A DNA stretch of 64,000 bases from Afipia sp. GAS231 (lineage in GTDB: Bacteria; Pseudomonadota; Alphaproteobacteria; Rhizobiales; Xanthobacteraceae): the NCBI RefSeq assembly GCF_900103365.1, contig NZ_LT629703.1:3162001-3226000 (forward strand). Reading direction: 5' to 3'. Both the position numbers and the translations under genes were made by a program. Under the pieces are notes generated by a model, which did no database searches, was not told where the DNA came from, and saw only the letters and a program-made list of their open reading frames with translations. This document shows positions 17,106-26,620 of the stretch, in pieces; position 1 is the stretch's first letter; each line of letters starts with the position of its first letter.

Positions 17106-18050
17106 CTAGTTGTTGCTCGTTCCCTGCGTGTCGTCGAGCACCTTGAAGGCTTCCTCGAGCTGCGGCGAGATCGCGACGTTGAGCTTTTCGCCGGTCGGCA
17201 GCCGCGCCACGAACCACTTGTTGTAGAGCGGAATCAGGTCGCGGTTCGAACCGAGCTTGCGGAAGGTGCGCTCGACCACCGCCGACAGTTGCGGCTCGCC
17301 CTTGCGAAACATGATGCCGTAGGGATCGTAGGACAGATATTCGCCGGTCACCTTGAACTTGTCCTGGCTCTTGTGCCGCGCGATCAGGCCATAGAGCAGG
17401 ATGTCGTCGGTCGCGAACGCATCGGCCTTGCCGTCCACCAGCATCTGATAGGATTGTTCATGGTCGGGCGCCGCCACGATGTTGAGGCCGAGCGAAAGCT
17501 TCTTGTCGACATTGTGCATCGCCTGCTCGTTGGTGGTGCCCTTCGTCACCACCACGGTCTTGCCCTTCAGGTCCGCCGGCCCTCCTATCGTCGAGGCCTT
17601 CGGCACCATCAGTTTGGTGCCGGCCACGAACATCAGCGGCGAGAACGCCACCAGTTTGGCGCGTTCGGCATTCGCGGTGGTCGAGCCGCATTCGAGATCG
17701 ATCTTGTTCTGCGTCACCGCCGGAATGCGGTCATCCGAGGTAACCTTGACGTATTCGATCTTGAGATTGGGATCGTCGACCTCGATCCCGATCTCCTCGA
17801 CCACCGCCTCGCAGAGTTCGAGGCTGTAGCCGATCGGCCGGTTCGACGGATCGAGGAACGAGAACGGCGGCGAGCTCTCGCGATAGCCGAGCCGCACCAC
17901 ATGGGTCTTCTTGATGTTGGCAAGCGTGGGGCTAAGCCCCTCGCTATCAGCGGTCTGGGCCGACGCACCCGTTGCCAGCAGGCACGCTGCCAGCAACAGG
18001 CCGACGGCTCCTATCGGCCTGCTACCTGTTCTCCTCGGGGACTGATGCAT
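17106..18050 (-). CDS. Amino-acid-type periplasmic solute-binding protein (GltI/family 3)
   Basis: Starting at the ATG at 18050 gives 314 residues with a signal peptide ending TGASAQ and a GAGGGAG ribosome-binding site. The mature chain (HVVRLGYRESSPPFSFLD, then GYSLELCEAVVEEI, CGSTTANAERAKLVAFSP) is a family 3 binding protein. It is of the glutamate/aspartate class, with the usual domain order. No ABC permease or ATPase is adjacent. Instead it lies 11 bp after the stop of a sodium/proton dicarboxylate symporter gene on the same strand, so the two are co-transcribed. Confidence 0.9.
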   Translation of the reverse strand: MHQSPRRTGSRPIGAVGLLLAACLLATGASAQTADSEGLSPTLANIKKTHVVRLGYRESSPPFSFLDPSNRPIGYSLELCEAVVEEIGIEVDDPNLKIEYVKVTSDDRIPAVTQNKIDLECGSTTANAERAKLVAFSPLMFVAGTKLMVPKASTIGGPADLKGKTVVVTKGTTNEQAMHNVDKKLSLGLNIVAAPDHEQSYQMLVDGKADAFATDDILLYGLIARHKSQDKFKVTGEYLSYDPYGIMFRKGEPQLSAVVERTFRKLGSNRDLIPLYNKWFVARLPTGEKLNVAISPQLEEAFKVLDDTQGTSNN

Positions 18051-18061
18051 GCATCTCTCCC

Positions 18062-19351
18062 TCAATGCGCCGGCACGGCGTCACCGGCAACAGCGTCTGA
18101 TGACACGAGGTCATCCGGACCGAGTTCATGCTCGGCCTTCAGCTCGCCCTCCCACTTCGCAACCACGGCGGTCGCCAGCGAGTTTCCGATCACGTTGGTG
18201 GCGCTGCGTCCCATGTCGAGGAACGTATCGATACCCATGATCATCAAGAGGCCGGCCTCGGGAATCCCGAACTGGCTGAGCGTCGACGCGATCACGACGA
18301 GGGAGGCGCGCGGCACGCCGGCGACGCCCTTCGAGGTGATCATCAGCGTGGCCAGCATCGCGAGCTGGGTCCCGAGCGACATTTCGATGTGGTAGGTCTG
18401 CGCGATGAAGATGCTCGCAAACGTGCAGTACATCATCGTGCCGTCGAGGTTGAACGAATAACCCAGCGGCAGCACGAAAGCCGATATCCGCGACGAGGCG
18501 CCGAAGCGGTTGAGGCCTTCGAGGGTTTTTGGATAGGCGGCTTCCGACGATGCCGTCGAGAACGCGATCATCAGGGGTTCGCGGATCAGACGCATCAGGT
18601 GACTGTATCGAGATCCGAAAACCAGGAATCCCACCGTGAACAGGATGCCCCACAGCAGCATCAGCGACACGTAGAAGCCGCCCATGAACACGATCAGCTT
18701 CCACAGCACGCCGAGGCCATTCTTGGATACGGTCGCCATGATCGCAGCCCATACCGCGACAGGCGCGAACAGCATCACATAGCCGGTCACTTTCAGCATG
18801 ATATGGGCGAGATCGTCGATCAGCCCCATGATCGGCTTCGACCGCTCCGGCATGGCGCCAAGTGCTACGGCGAAGAACACCGCGAACACCACGATCTGCA
18901 GGATTTCATTCTGCGCCATCGCGTCCGCGATCGAGGTCGGGATCAGATGGGTCAGGAATTTCTCGATCGAGAAGGCCGAGACCGGCAGGCCGGTCGACTG
19001 CCCCTTGTCGGGCAGCGTACCGGGGAAGTTGGCACCGGGCTGCAGCAGGTTGACCATCAAGAGGCCGAGCAGCAACGAGACAAAGGAGGCGCTGACGAAC
19101 CAGCCCATCGTCTTGGCGAAGATGCGGCCGAGCTTGGCGCCCGAGCCCATATGCGCGATGCCGCCGACCAGCGTGGCGAACACCAGCGGCGCGATGATCA
19201 TCTTGATCAGACGCAGGAACAGCATCGCGATCAGGTTTACGTCGGCCGCAATCTCGACCCGGCTGTCGGGCAGATAGTTGAAAACCAGTGTGCCCATCAC
19301 GATGCCGAGCGCCATCGCGATCAGAATGAATTGCGTAAACCTGCTGGACAT
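18062..19351 (-). CDS. Dicarboxylate/amino acid:cation symporter (DAACS family)
   Basis: The 429-residue membrane protein carries the hallmarks of GltP/DctA transporters. These are the serine-rich re-entrant loop FSTASSEAAYPKT, GYSFNLDGTMMY (variant of the NMDGT motif) in TM7, and MGRSATNVIGN in TM8. It imports C4-dicarboxylates or acidic amino acids with Na+ or H+. The NLDGT variant and GRS in place of DRS are departures from typical DctA. It is the first gene of a two-gene unit with a family 3 binding protein. Confidence 0.9.
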   Translation of the reverse strand: MSSRFTQFILIAMALGIVMGTLVFNYLPDSRVEIAADVNLIAMLFLRLIKMIIAPLVFATLVGGIAHMGSGAKLGRIFAKTMGWFVSASFVSLLLGLLMVNLLQPGANFPGTLPDKGQSTGLPVSAFSIEKFLTHLIPTSIADAMAQNEILQIVVFAVFFAVALGAMPERSKPIMGLIDDLAHIMLKVTGYVMLFAPVAVWAAIMATVSKNGLGVLWKLIVFMGGFYVSLMLLWGILFTVGFLVFGSRYSHLMRLIREPLMIAFSTASSEAAYPKTLEGLNRFGASSRISAFVLPLGYSFNLDGTMMYCTFASIFIAQTYHIEMSLGTQLAMLATLMITSKGVAGVPRASLVVIASTLSQFGIPEAGLLMIMGIDTFLDMGRSATNVIGNSLATAVVAKWEGELKAEHELGPDDLVSSDAVAGDAVPAH

Positions 19352-19585
19352 TATCTCACCCCCGTAAGTTCCGGCGGAGGTGAGTTTGGCAGATTTCGCA
19401 ACCGACGCAACACCATCGCGGCGGTTAGTGGTCTTGCTGCGCCCTTGCCATAATGTTCCCGTTGTGAAATGCGCGCGCCCCGACTAGCGTTCAATGCAGC
19501 GCACAATCTGTGCAATGGCCGCCTCGCGCGCAGTCAATTGCAGCCGGAAACGCCAAAACAACAATCAATCGAGGGAGAGAACACC

Positions 19586-20587
19586 ATGAACGACACCGTC
19601 AACCGCCAGGTCTTGCTTGTGGAAAAGCCGACCGGCAAGCTCGGCCCCGAACATTTCAAAATGACCAAGGGCACCGTTCCCGAACCGAAGGACGGCGAGG
19701 TGCTGGTGCGGACGCGCTACATCTCGCTCGATGCCGCCAACCGGGCCTGGATGCATGGCGCCACCTACCGCGCCGCGGTCGAGGCCAACACGGTGATGGC
19801 CGGCGGCGGCATCGCCGAAGTCGTGTCCTCGAAAGCCCCGGGGCTTGCAGCGGGCGATATCGTGTTCGGCGACACCGGCTGGCAGGATTATGCCGCCGTT
19901 CCGGCCAAGCACCTCTCGAAGATGCCGAAGCTGGAGCCGATGACCCATCTGCTCAGCGTCTACGGAATCGCCGGCCTGACCGCTTATTTCGGGCTGCTCC
20001 ATGTCGGCAAGCCGAAGGCCGGCGAAACCGTCGTGGTCTCGGCGGCAGCCGGCTCGGTCGGATCGATCGTCGGGCAAATTGCGAAGATCAAGGGCTGCCA
20101 CGTCATCGGCATCGCCGGCGGCAAGGACAAATGCCACTGGCTGACGTCCGAACTCGGTTTCGACGCCGCGGTCGATTACAAGGACGGCGCGACCTTCAAG
20201 GCGCTGCGCGCGGCGGCGCCCAAGGGCATCGACGTCTATTTCGACAATGTCGGCGGCGACATCCTCGAAGCCTGCCTGTCATTGATGAACAACCGCGGCC
20301 GCATCGCCTGCTGCGGCGCGATCTCGCAATATGACGGCGTGCCGTCGGCCACCGGCCCGCGCGGCGTGCCCGGCCTGATCGTGGTGAAGCGCCTGATCAT
20401 GCAGGGCTTCATTGTGATGGACTACATGGACCAGCGCGATCAGGCTTTGGCCGACCTGCAGTCCTGGGTCGCGTCCGGCAAACTGAAGGTGCAGGAGGAC
20501 GTGATCGACGGGCTGGAGAACACGCCGAAGGCGCTGATCGGATTGCTGGCCGGCGAGAACCGGGGCAAGCGGATGGTGAAGGTGTAG
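19586..20587 (+). CDS. NADP-dependent oxidoreductase, zinc-independent MDR (CurA/leukotriene reductase type)
   Basis: The ATG at 19586, with GAGGGAGAG upstream, gives 333 residues. The catalytic-domain N-terminus resembles the prostaglandin/leukotriene reductase family (RQVLLVEKPTG...). The NADP motif AAAGSVGSIVGQIAK and FDNVGGDILEACL are visible, and the zinc ligands of alcohol dehydrogenases are absent. These enzymes reduce the double bond of alpha,beta-unsaturated carbonyls with NADPH. It is monocistronic, followed by a palindromic repeat. Confidence 0.9.
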   Translation: MNDTVNRQVLLVEKPTGKLGPEHFKMTKGTVPEPKDGEVLVRTRYISLDAANRAWMHGATYRAAVEANTVMAGGGIAEVVSSKAPGLAAGDIVFGDTGWQDYAAVPAKHLSKMPKLEPMTHLLSVYGIAGLTAYFGLLHVGKPKAGETVVVSAAAGSVGSIVGQIAKIKGCHVIGIAGGKDKCHWLTSELGFDAAVDYKDGATFKALRAAAPKGIDVYFDNVGGDILEACLSLMNNRGRIACCGAISQYDGVPSATGPRGVPGLIVVKRLIMQGFIVMDYMDQRDQALADLQSWVASGKLKVQEDVIDGLENTPKALIGLLAGENRGKRMVKV

Positions 20588-20597
20588 ATCCAGGTCC

Positions 20598-20722
20598 GTA
20601 GGGTGGGCAAAGGCGCGTTTGCGCCGTGCCCACCATCTATCCCCGAGTCGCGATCATGGTGGGCACGCGGAGCCTGTCATCGGGCGCGCATTCGCGCGAC
20701 CCGTTGGCTTTGCCCACCCCAC
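20598..20722. repeat. Palindromic intergenic element (GGGTGGGCAAA family)
   Basis: The 11-bp perfect inverted repeats GGGTGGGCAAA (20601-20611) and TTTGCCCACCC (20709-20719) bound an element with inner hairpins (GGCGCGTTTGCGCC and a CCAT...ATGG pair). It sits between convergent genes and is the only full copy of this family seen in the window. Confidence 0.8.
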
Positions 20723-20726
20723 GAAG

Positions 20727-23700
20727 CTAATGCACCGTGCCCGGCGCGGGCGGTGCGACCGGCGCTCCCGCCTTCGTCCCCTTGCGCTCCTTCAGCCAAT
20801 TCTCGAAACGCTGAACCACGACAAAGAACGTCGGCACGAACAGCACGGCGAGGCACGTCGATGCCAGCATGCCCGAAAACACCGTGATGCCGATCGACTT
20901 GCGGGCGTTGGCGCCGGCGCCGGTTGCGAGCACCAGCGGGACCACACCAAGGATGAAGGCAAACGACGTCATCAGGATCGGCCGGAACCGGGCCCGCGCC
21001 GCCTCGACGGCGGATTCGAGCAGCGGCTTGCGATCGCGCACATGGAGTTCGAGCGCCACCTCGACGATCAGGATGGCGTTCTTGGCCGACAGCGCGATGA
21101 GAAGAATAATGCCGATCTGGGTGTAGAGATTGTTCTCGATCCGCAAACCGGTCAGCACCGCCATCGGACCCAGCAGCGACAACGGCACCGCTAGAATGAC
21201 GGAGACCGGCGCGTACCAGCTCTCATATTGACCGGCCAGCACGAGATAAACCAGCAGCAGCGCCAGCCCGAACGCCCAGTAGATCTGGCCGCCGACAACC
21301 TTCTCCTGGTACGACATCGCCGTCCACTCGAAGCCGGTACCCGGCGGCAAGGTCTTGCCGGCGATCTCTTCCATCAGTGTCATCGACTGGCCGGAAGAGA
21401 AGCCGGTGGCCGGCAGGCCGATGATGCTCGCGGACGGATAGAGGTTGTAGAGGCTGATCAGCGAAGGGCCGACGGCCGGTGTGATCTTCGCGACCGTGCC
21501 GAGCGGCACCATGTCGCCCTGGCTGTTGCGCACCATCAGCTTTTCGATGTCGCGCGGCGTCAGGCGAAATTGCGAATCCGCCTGCGCATAGACCTGGAAG
21601 GTGCGGCCGAACTTGTTGAACTGGTTGATGTAGGTCGAGCCGAGATAGGACGACAGGGTCGAGAAGATCTGGTCGGTCGTGACATGCAGCGTCTGGGTCT
21701 TGATCCGGTCGACCTCGACGTCGAACTGCGGCACCATCGAACGGAACGACGAGCTGACGCGCTGTAGCGCGCTTTGGGTCTGCGCATTGGAGACGATCGC
21801 GCCGGCAATGGCCTGAAGCTTGCCGTAGTCGGCATTGCCGTCGCGGAGCTGCACCTGCATCGCAAAGCCGGCCGCATTGCCGATGCCCTGGATCGGCGGC
21901 GGCGGAATCACCAGGATCCGCGCCTCCTGAATGACCGACATCTTCTCGTTCAGTCCGACGAACAGCGAACGCAGGTCCTGGCCCTGGCCGCGCGCGCTCC
22001 ACTCCTTCAGGATCAGGTAGGCGACCCCGGCGTTGGCGAGACTTGAGGAACCGTCCAGCGCCGAAATGCCGGCGATGCTGATGACCTGATCGACGCCCGG
22101 CGTTTGGCTGGCGATATCGCTGACCCGCTTCAGCACCTCCTGGGTACGGTCGAGCGCCGCACCATCGGGAAGTTGCGCCGCGACCAGGAGATAGCCCTGG
22201 TCCTCGATCGGAATGAAACCGGTCGGCACCCGCGACAGCCCATAACCGCTGGCGCCGATCACAATGAGCGCAAGGACCACACAGAAGCTGGCGTGGTTGG
22301 TCATGCGCACCATCAGCCGGCCGTAGGCACGTTCGAGCCGGTCATAGACCGCGTTGAAGCCGCGATAGAAGAAGTTGCGCTGCTCCGGCGGCACCGGCCG
22401 CCGCAGCCACAGCGCGCATTGCGTCGGTTTCAGCGTCGCAGCGTTGACGGCGCTGAGCAGCGCGGTCGCGGCGATCACCAGCGCGAATTGCGAATACATC
22501 CGCCCCGTCAACCCCGGCAGGAATGCCGACGGCAGGAACACCGAGATCAGCACCAGCGTAATGCCGACGATCGGCGCGAACAGCGCATCCATCGCTGATA
22601 TCGCGGCATCATGGCCGGACATGCCCTTCTCGATATTGTGCGCCGCGCCCTCGACCACGACGATGGCGTCGTCGACCACGATGCCGATCGCCAGCACGAT
22701 CGCAAACAGGGTCGAGATATTGACCGTGAAGCCGAGCGCCGCCATCGCCGCAAAGGCGCCAATGATCGTGACCGGCACCGTGGTCGCCGGCACCAGCATC
22801 GCGCGCCAGTCCTGCAGGAAGATCAGGATCACGACCAGGACGAGCAGGCCGGCCTCGATCAGCGTCTTGTAGACCTCGTTGATCGATTCCGAGACGAACT
22901 TGGTGGTGTCGAACGGCGTGGCGTAGGTGATGTCCCGCGGAAACGCTTTGGCCAGCACCGCCATCTTTTTCTGCACCGCGGCCTCGACCTCGAGCGCGTT
23001 GGCGCCGGGCGACTGGAATACGCCGATGCCGGTGGACGGCTTGTTGTTGAGCGAGAACACCTGGCTGTAGGTCTGGGCGCCGAGTTCGACCCAGCCGACG
23101 TCGCGCACGCGGGTGACGTCGCCATTGTTGCCGGTCTTGACGATGACATCCTCGAACTGGCTCTTGTCGTCGAGCCGGCCGTTGACGTTCAGTGTGTACT
23201 GGAACGCCTGGCCCGCCGGCGTCGGCGGCGCGCCGACCTGGCCCGCGGTCACCTGCTGGCTCTGCTGCTGGATCGACTGGATGACGTCCTGCGGCATCAG
23301 TCCGCGCACTTGCAGCTTGTTCGGATCGAGCCAGACCCGCATCGAGTATTGGCCGGCGCCGAACACGGTGACGTTGCCGACGCCGGGCAGCCGCGCCAGT
23401 TCGTCCTTGATGTTGATGGTGGCGTAGTTGCTCAGGAACAGGCTGTCATAGGTCGCGTCAGGCGAACTCAGCGTCACGAACAGCAGGATCGCGGTCGACC
23501 TCTTCTGGACCGTGACGCCCTGGTTCTGCACCGATTGCGGCAGTTGCGACAGCGCGCTCGACACCCGATTCTGCACCAGCACCTGCGCGAAGTTGAGGTC
23601 GGTACCGATCTTGAACGTGACCGTCAGCGAATAGGTGCCGTCGGCGCCGCTGTAGGACTGCATATAGAGCATGTCCTCGACGCCGTTGACCTGCTGCTCG

Positions 23701-23897
23701 ATCGGCAGCGCCACCGTGTCGATCACGGTCTTGGCGCTGGCGCCGGGATACCGGGTCGTGACCTGCACCGTCGGCGGCACCACATCGGGATATTGCGCGA
23801 CCGCCAGCCGGAACAGGCAGACGCCGCCGATCAGGACCATCAGGATCGCGATGACGTTGGAAAGGACGGGCCGTTCGATGAAGAATTTCGAAATCAT
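20727..23897 (-). CDS. RND multidrug efflux permease (HAE1, AcrB/MexB family)
   Basis: The 1056-residue protein begins MISKFFIERPVLSNVIAILM, the classic first membrane helix of AcrB-type pumps. It contains the proton-relay aspartates in GIVVDDAIVVVEG (around residue 405), two large periplasmic loops and a second set of six helices with SAKNAILIVEVALE. It exports drugs, solvents or bile-like compounds using proton motive force together with the adaptor encoded just upstream. No outer-membrane factor gene is adjacent, so it probably shares a TolC homologue encoded elsewhere. Seven bases separate it from the adaptor stop. Confidence 0.95.
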   Translation of the reverse strand: MISKFFIERPVLSNVIAILMVLIGGVCLFRLAVAQYPDVVPPTVQVTTRYPGASAKTVIDTVALPIEQQVNGVEDMLYMQSYSGADGTYSLTVTFKIGTDLNFAQVLVQNRVSSALSQLPQSVQNQGVTVQKRSTAILLFVTLSSPDATYDSLFLSNYATINIKDELARLPGVGNVTVFGAGQYSMRVWLDPNKLQVRGLMPQDVIQSIQQQSQQVTAGQVGAPPTPAGQAFQYTLNVNGRLDDKSQFEDVIVKTGNNGDVTRVRDVGWVELGAQTYSQVFSLNNKPSTGIGVFQSPGANALEVEAAVQKKMAVLAKAFPRDITYATPFDTTKFVSESINEVYKTLIEAGLLVLVVILIFLQDWRAMLVPATTVPVTIIGAFAAMAALGFTVNISTLFAIVLAIGIVVDDAIVVVEGAAHNIEKGMSGHDAAISAMDALFAPIVGITLVLISVFLPSAFLPGLTGRMYSQFALVIAATALLSAVNAATLKPTQCALWLRRPVPPEQRNFFYRGFNAVYDRLERAYGRLMVRMTNHASFCVVLALIVIGASGYGLSRVPTGFIPIEDQGYLLVAAQLPDGAALDRTQEVLKRVSDIASQTPGVDQVISIAGISALDGSSSLANAGVAYLILKEWSARGQGQDLRSLFVGLNEKMSVIQEARILVIPPPPIQGIGNAAGFAMQVQLRDGNADYGKLQAIAGAIVSNAQTQSALQRVSSSFRSMVPQFDVEVDRIKTQTLHVTTDQIFSTLSSYLGSTYINQFNKFGRTFQVYAQADSQFRLTPRDIEKLMVRNSQGDMVPLGTVAKITPAVGPSLISLYNLYPSASIIGLPATGFSSGQSMTLMEEIAGKTLPPGTGFEWTAMSYQEKVVGGQIYWAFGLALLLVYLVLAGQYESWYAPVSVILAVPLSLLGPMAVLTGLRIENNLYTQIGIILLIALSAKNAILIVEVALELHVRDRKPLLESAVEAARARFRPILMTSFAFILGVVPLVLATGAGANARKSIGITVFSGMLASTCLAVLFVPTFFVVVQRFENWLKERKGTKAGAPVAPPAPGTVH

Positions 23898-23904
23898 GAC
23901 CGAC

Positions 23905-25074
23905 CTACTTTTTCGCTGCCGGCTGCGCTTCTACCGTCTTGAGCTGAGGATCGACCTTCTGGCCGGGGATCGCGCGCAACAGGCCTGACGTGACGACACG
24001 GTCATCCGGTTTCAACCCGGTTTCGATGACGCGCAAATCGCCTTCCAGCGGGCCGGTCAGGACCTTGCGCTGCTCGACCACGTTGTCGCCGTTGACGACC
24101 AGCACGTACCGGCCGGCCTGATCGCTGCCCAATGCAACGTCGGGTACCAGCAGCGCATCTTTCTGCTCGTCAAAGGGAACGCGGACCCGGACGAAGAACC
24201 CCGGCAACAAGACGCGGTCGGGATTGGGCAGCACACCGCGCACGGCCAATGTTCCGGTCGACTGATTGAGGCTTGGCGAGATGTAGTCGAGCTTGCCCTT
24301 GTGCGGGTAGCCGCTCTCGGTCTGCAATGCGACCTCGACCGGCAATTGCCGAAGCTCGCTCGGCGTCATGCCGCGCCGCTTCGCCTCCTCGCGAATCCGC
24401 AACACGTCCTGTTCGTTGACGTTGAAATTCACATAGATCGGATCGAGCGCGACGATAGTCGCAAGCTGGGTCGGCGACGCGGCGCCGACCAATTCGCCGA
24501 CCGAGACGAGGTGGGCGCTGACGATGCCGTCGAACGGCGCGACCACGTTGGTGTAACCGTAATTGACCGCCGCGATCTTGGTGTTGGCCTCGGCCTGCAG
24601 CAGGTTTGCCTGCGCGTTGTCGCGCGCCGACGTCGAATTATCGAGCGTTGACTGCGAAACCGCCTGTCGTTGCACCAGATCGGACTGGCGCTTGAAATCG
24701 GCATCGGTCTGCTTCATCGAGGCCTGCGCGCCGGCTTCCGCGGCCTGCGCCTGTTCGAGCTTCAGCTTGTAGGTTTCGGGCTCGATCGTGAACAGCGTGG
24801 TGCCTTCTTTCACGAAGGTGCCGTCCTGATAATTGATCGCCTGCAGAACGCCCTGCACGCGGGCGACGAGATCGACGTTCTTGATCGGCGCGGTATTGCC
24901 GGTGGCTTCCAGATAGCGCGTGACCGGCCGCTGCAAGGGCGTGGCGACTTCAACTTTCGGTGGTGGTGGCGGAACAAAGCTATTTTGTTCGCAGGCACTT
25001 AAGCTGACGGAAGCAACTATGGCGAAGGCAATTCGTGGTGCAGCGACGGCATGTTGCGAATGCGTAAGCTTCAT
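23905..25074 (-). CDS. RND efflux periplasmic adaptor (membrane fusion lipoprotein)
   Basis: From the ATG at 25074 the product has 389 residues. The signal sequence ends in a lipobox LSAC (Cys28), consistent with a lipid-anchored AcrA-type adaptor. The order is as expected: a biotinyl-lipoyl half (VDLVARVQGVLQAINYQDGTFVKEGTTLF), an alpha-helical hairpin (95-165), the second lipoyl half (VVAPFDGIVSAHLVSVGELV), then beta-barrel and membrane-proximal domains. It bridges the RND pump to an outer-membrane channel. It is the first gene of the two-gene pump operon; no local regulator is visible. Confidence 0.93.
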   Translation of the reverse strand: MKLTHSQHAVAAPRIAFAIVASVSLSACEQNSFVPPPPPKVEVATPLQRPVTRYLEATGNTAPIKNVDLVARVQGVLQAINYQDGTFVKEGTTLFTIEPETYKLKLEQAQAAEAGAQASMKQTDADFKRQSDLVQRQAVSQSTLDNSTSARDNAQANLLQAEANTKIAAVNYGYTNVVAPFDGIVSAHLVSVGELVGAASPTQLATIVALDPIYVNFNVNEQDVLRIREEAKRRGMTPSELRQLPVEVALQTESGYPHKGKLDYISPSLNQSTGTLAVRGVLPNPDRVLLPGFFVRVRVPFDEQKDALLVPDVALGSDQAGRYVLVVNGDNVVEQRKVLTGPLEGDLRVIETGLKPDDRVVTSGLLRAIPGQKVDPQLKTVEAQPAAKK

Positions 25075-25281
25075 TTTTCCGTGTCCCAATCAGTTTAGTT
25101 TGGCAACGGCCATCTACTCAGAACCCGGCTTCCGCCATCCGATAAAAGTAGCAACAATCCTCTTGCAGTGGAACCCGAAACCGAAAATGATATCGCGCGC
25201 GGAAGTTATTTCGCTGGCTCACTCATGATTTCAATTCGATTGAAGCGGCGGCTTTAGCGATAGCAACAAGGATTTATTCAA

Positions 25282-26106
25282 ATGATCAACACGTTGACAC
25301 GTGCGGCGACGTTTGGTGCCGTGATGACGGCCGCAATTTTGATAAATGTCGCGCCTGCATTTTCCCAGGCCCCCAGCGAAGCGCAGCGCGCAGCCATCAA
25401 ATCGCAATGCCGCTCCGATTACATGGCGCATTGCTCCAGCATCCCGCCGGGCGGCGAAGCTTCGCTGCAATGTTTGCAGAAGAACATGTCGAGCCTTGCC
25501 CCGGGTTGTCAGAGCGCCGTGAAGGCCGTCGAAGCGCCGAAGGCTGAATCCGCGCCCGCGGCTGAGGCCGCCAAACCTGCGGCTGAGCCCAAGAGCTCCG
25601 AATCCAAGACTGCTACACCAGTCGCCGCAACGCCGAAGGCCGCAGCAGCGAAGCAGCCGACCAGCGCGCAGATTTCCGCGATCCGCAGCGCCTGTCGCTC
25701 CGATTACCCAAAGGTCTGTGCGGGCGTGCCGACCGGCGGCGCTCCGGCGTTGCAATGCCTGGAAAAGAACAAGGCAAAACTCTCGGCCAGTTGCGAGAAG
25801 GCCGTCGCCGCGGCGACCGGCGGCGCAGCGACAAGTGGCGGCGCAGCGGCGCCCGCGGCTGGAACGGCTCCGGCTGCCGCAGGCGCGGCGCCCGCCGCGG
25901 CGGCAGCGCCCGCCGTCATCGTGCTGCGACCGATGCGTCCGCGCGAAGAGCTGTTCGTGCTGCGCTCGGCCTGCGGCGGCGATGTCCGCACCATCTGCGG
26001 CGGCGTAGCGCCGGGTGGCGGCCGGATCGTGCAGTGCCTCGCGACCAACGCCGCGCAGCTCTCGCCGGCCTGTCAGGATGTGCTGTCGCAGTTCAGGGCG
26101 CAATAA
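25282..26106 (+). CDS. Secreted protein with three cysteine-rich repeats
   Basis: The 274-residue protein has a signal peptide (residues 1-29, ending AFSQA). Three repeats each have exactly the spacing C-x7-C-x12-C-x11-C: Cys43/51/64/76, Cys138/146/159/171 and Cys231/239/252/264. Each contains a PxGG turn before the third cysteine. Two low-complexity Ala/Pro/Lys linkers separate them. This matches the cysteine-rich repeat family (PF00839-like, related to the Golgi Cys-rich module). The protein should be periplasmic, with two disulfides per repeat. Its function is unknown; a single-repeat paralogue follows at 26249. Confidence 0.85.
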   Translation: MINTLTRAATFGAVMTAAILINVAPAFSQAPSEAQRAAIKSQCRSDYMAHCSSIPPGGEASLQCLQKNMSSLAPGCQSAVKAVEAPKAESAPAAEAAKPAAEPKSSESKTATPVAATPKAAAAKQPTSAQISAIRSACRSDYPKVCAGVPTGGAPALQCLEKNKAKLSASCEKAVAAATGGAATSGGAAAPAAGTAPAAAGAAPAAAAAPAVIVLRPMRPREELFVLRSACGGDVRTICGGVAPGGGRIVQCLATNAAQLSPACQDVLSQFRAQ

Positions 26107-26248
26107 TCGCGCGCCTTCGGCGATCCCGATCCGATGTTCGGGGTCGCCGGCGACGAGAAGCCGCGCGAGCCTTCGATTGCAAAGCGCGATGACCTGTTCT
26201 CGGCTCTGAATAACAAACCCAACGGCCATCACGACGAAAGGAAATCCG

Positions 26249-26473
26249 ATGCACCGCGCCATCCTGACCGCCACCGCCCTGCTCTGCCTGTCCCAGGCTG
26301 CCTTCGCGCAGGAATTGACCGCCGAGCAGCGCGACGCCTGCAAGGGCGACTACACGAAATACTGCAAGAGCGTCGTCCCCGGCGGCGGGCGGATCATCGC
26401 CTGCTTGGCCAAGGAGAGCGACAAGCTCGCCCCCGCCTGCAAGAAGGTGCTGGAGGCGGCGGAGAAAAAATAG
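26249..26473 (+). CDS. Small secreted single cysteine-rich repeat protein
   Basis: The 74-residue product has a signal peptide ending AFAQ and one repeat with Cys31, 39, 52 and 64. This is the same C-x7-C-x12-C-x11-C spacing as the three-repeat protein 142 bp upstream, with PGGGRII before the third cysteine. It most resembles repeat 3 of that protein, so the pair likely arose by duplication. The Lys-rich C-terminus (KKVLEAAEKK) is distinctive. An AAGGAAA ribosome-binding site precedes the ATG. Confidence 0.85.
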   Translation: MHRAILTATALLCLSQAAFAQELTAEQRDACKGDYTKYCKSVVPGGGRIIACLAKESDKLAPACKKVLEAAEKK

Positions 26474-26620
26474 ATTTGGGGAGACGAAATAGAACGGCCA
26501 TGAATTCCGCCGGCCATTCGCTCTGGCCGGGCCAGCGAGATCGGCGTGCGAACGTCCGAGATCCGTCCGCAGAACCCTGCAACGTGTGCACATCAACCAA
26601 GACAAGTCCGGGAGGTCACC

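Noticed and set aside
22611..23942. 443-codon frame antisense to the RND pump gene
   Set aside because: Composition is Arg/His/Asp-rich, typical of antisense GC-rich frames; the RND protein on the other strand is unambiguous.
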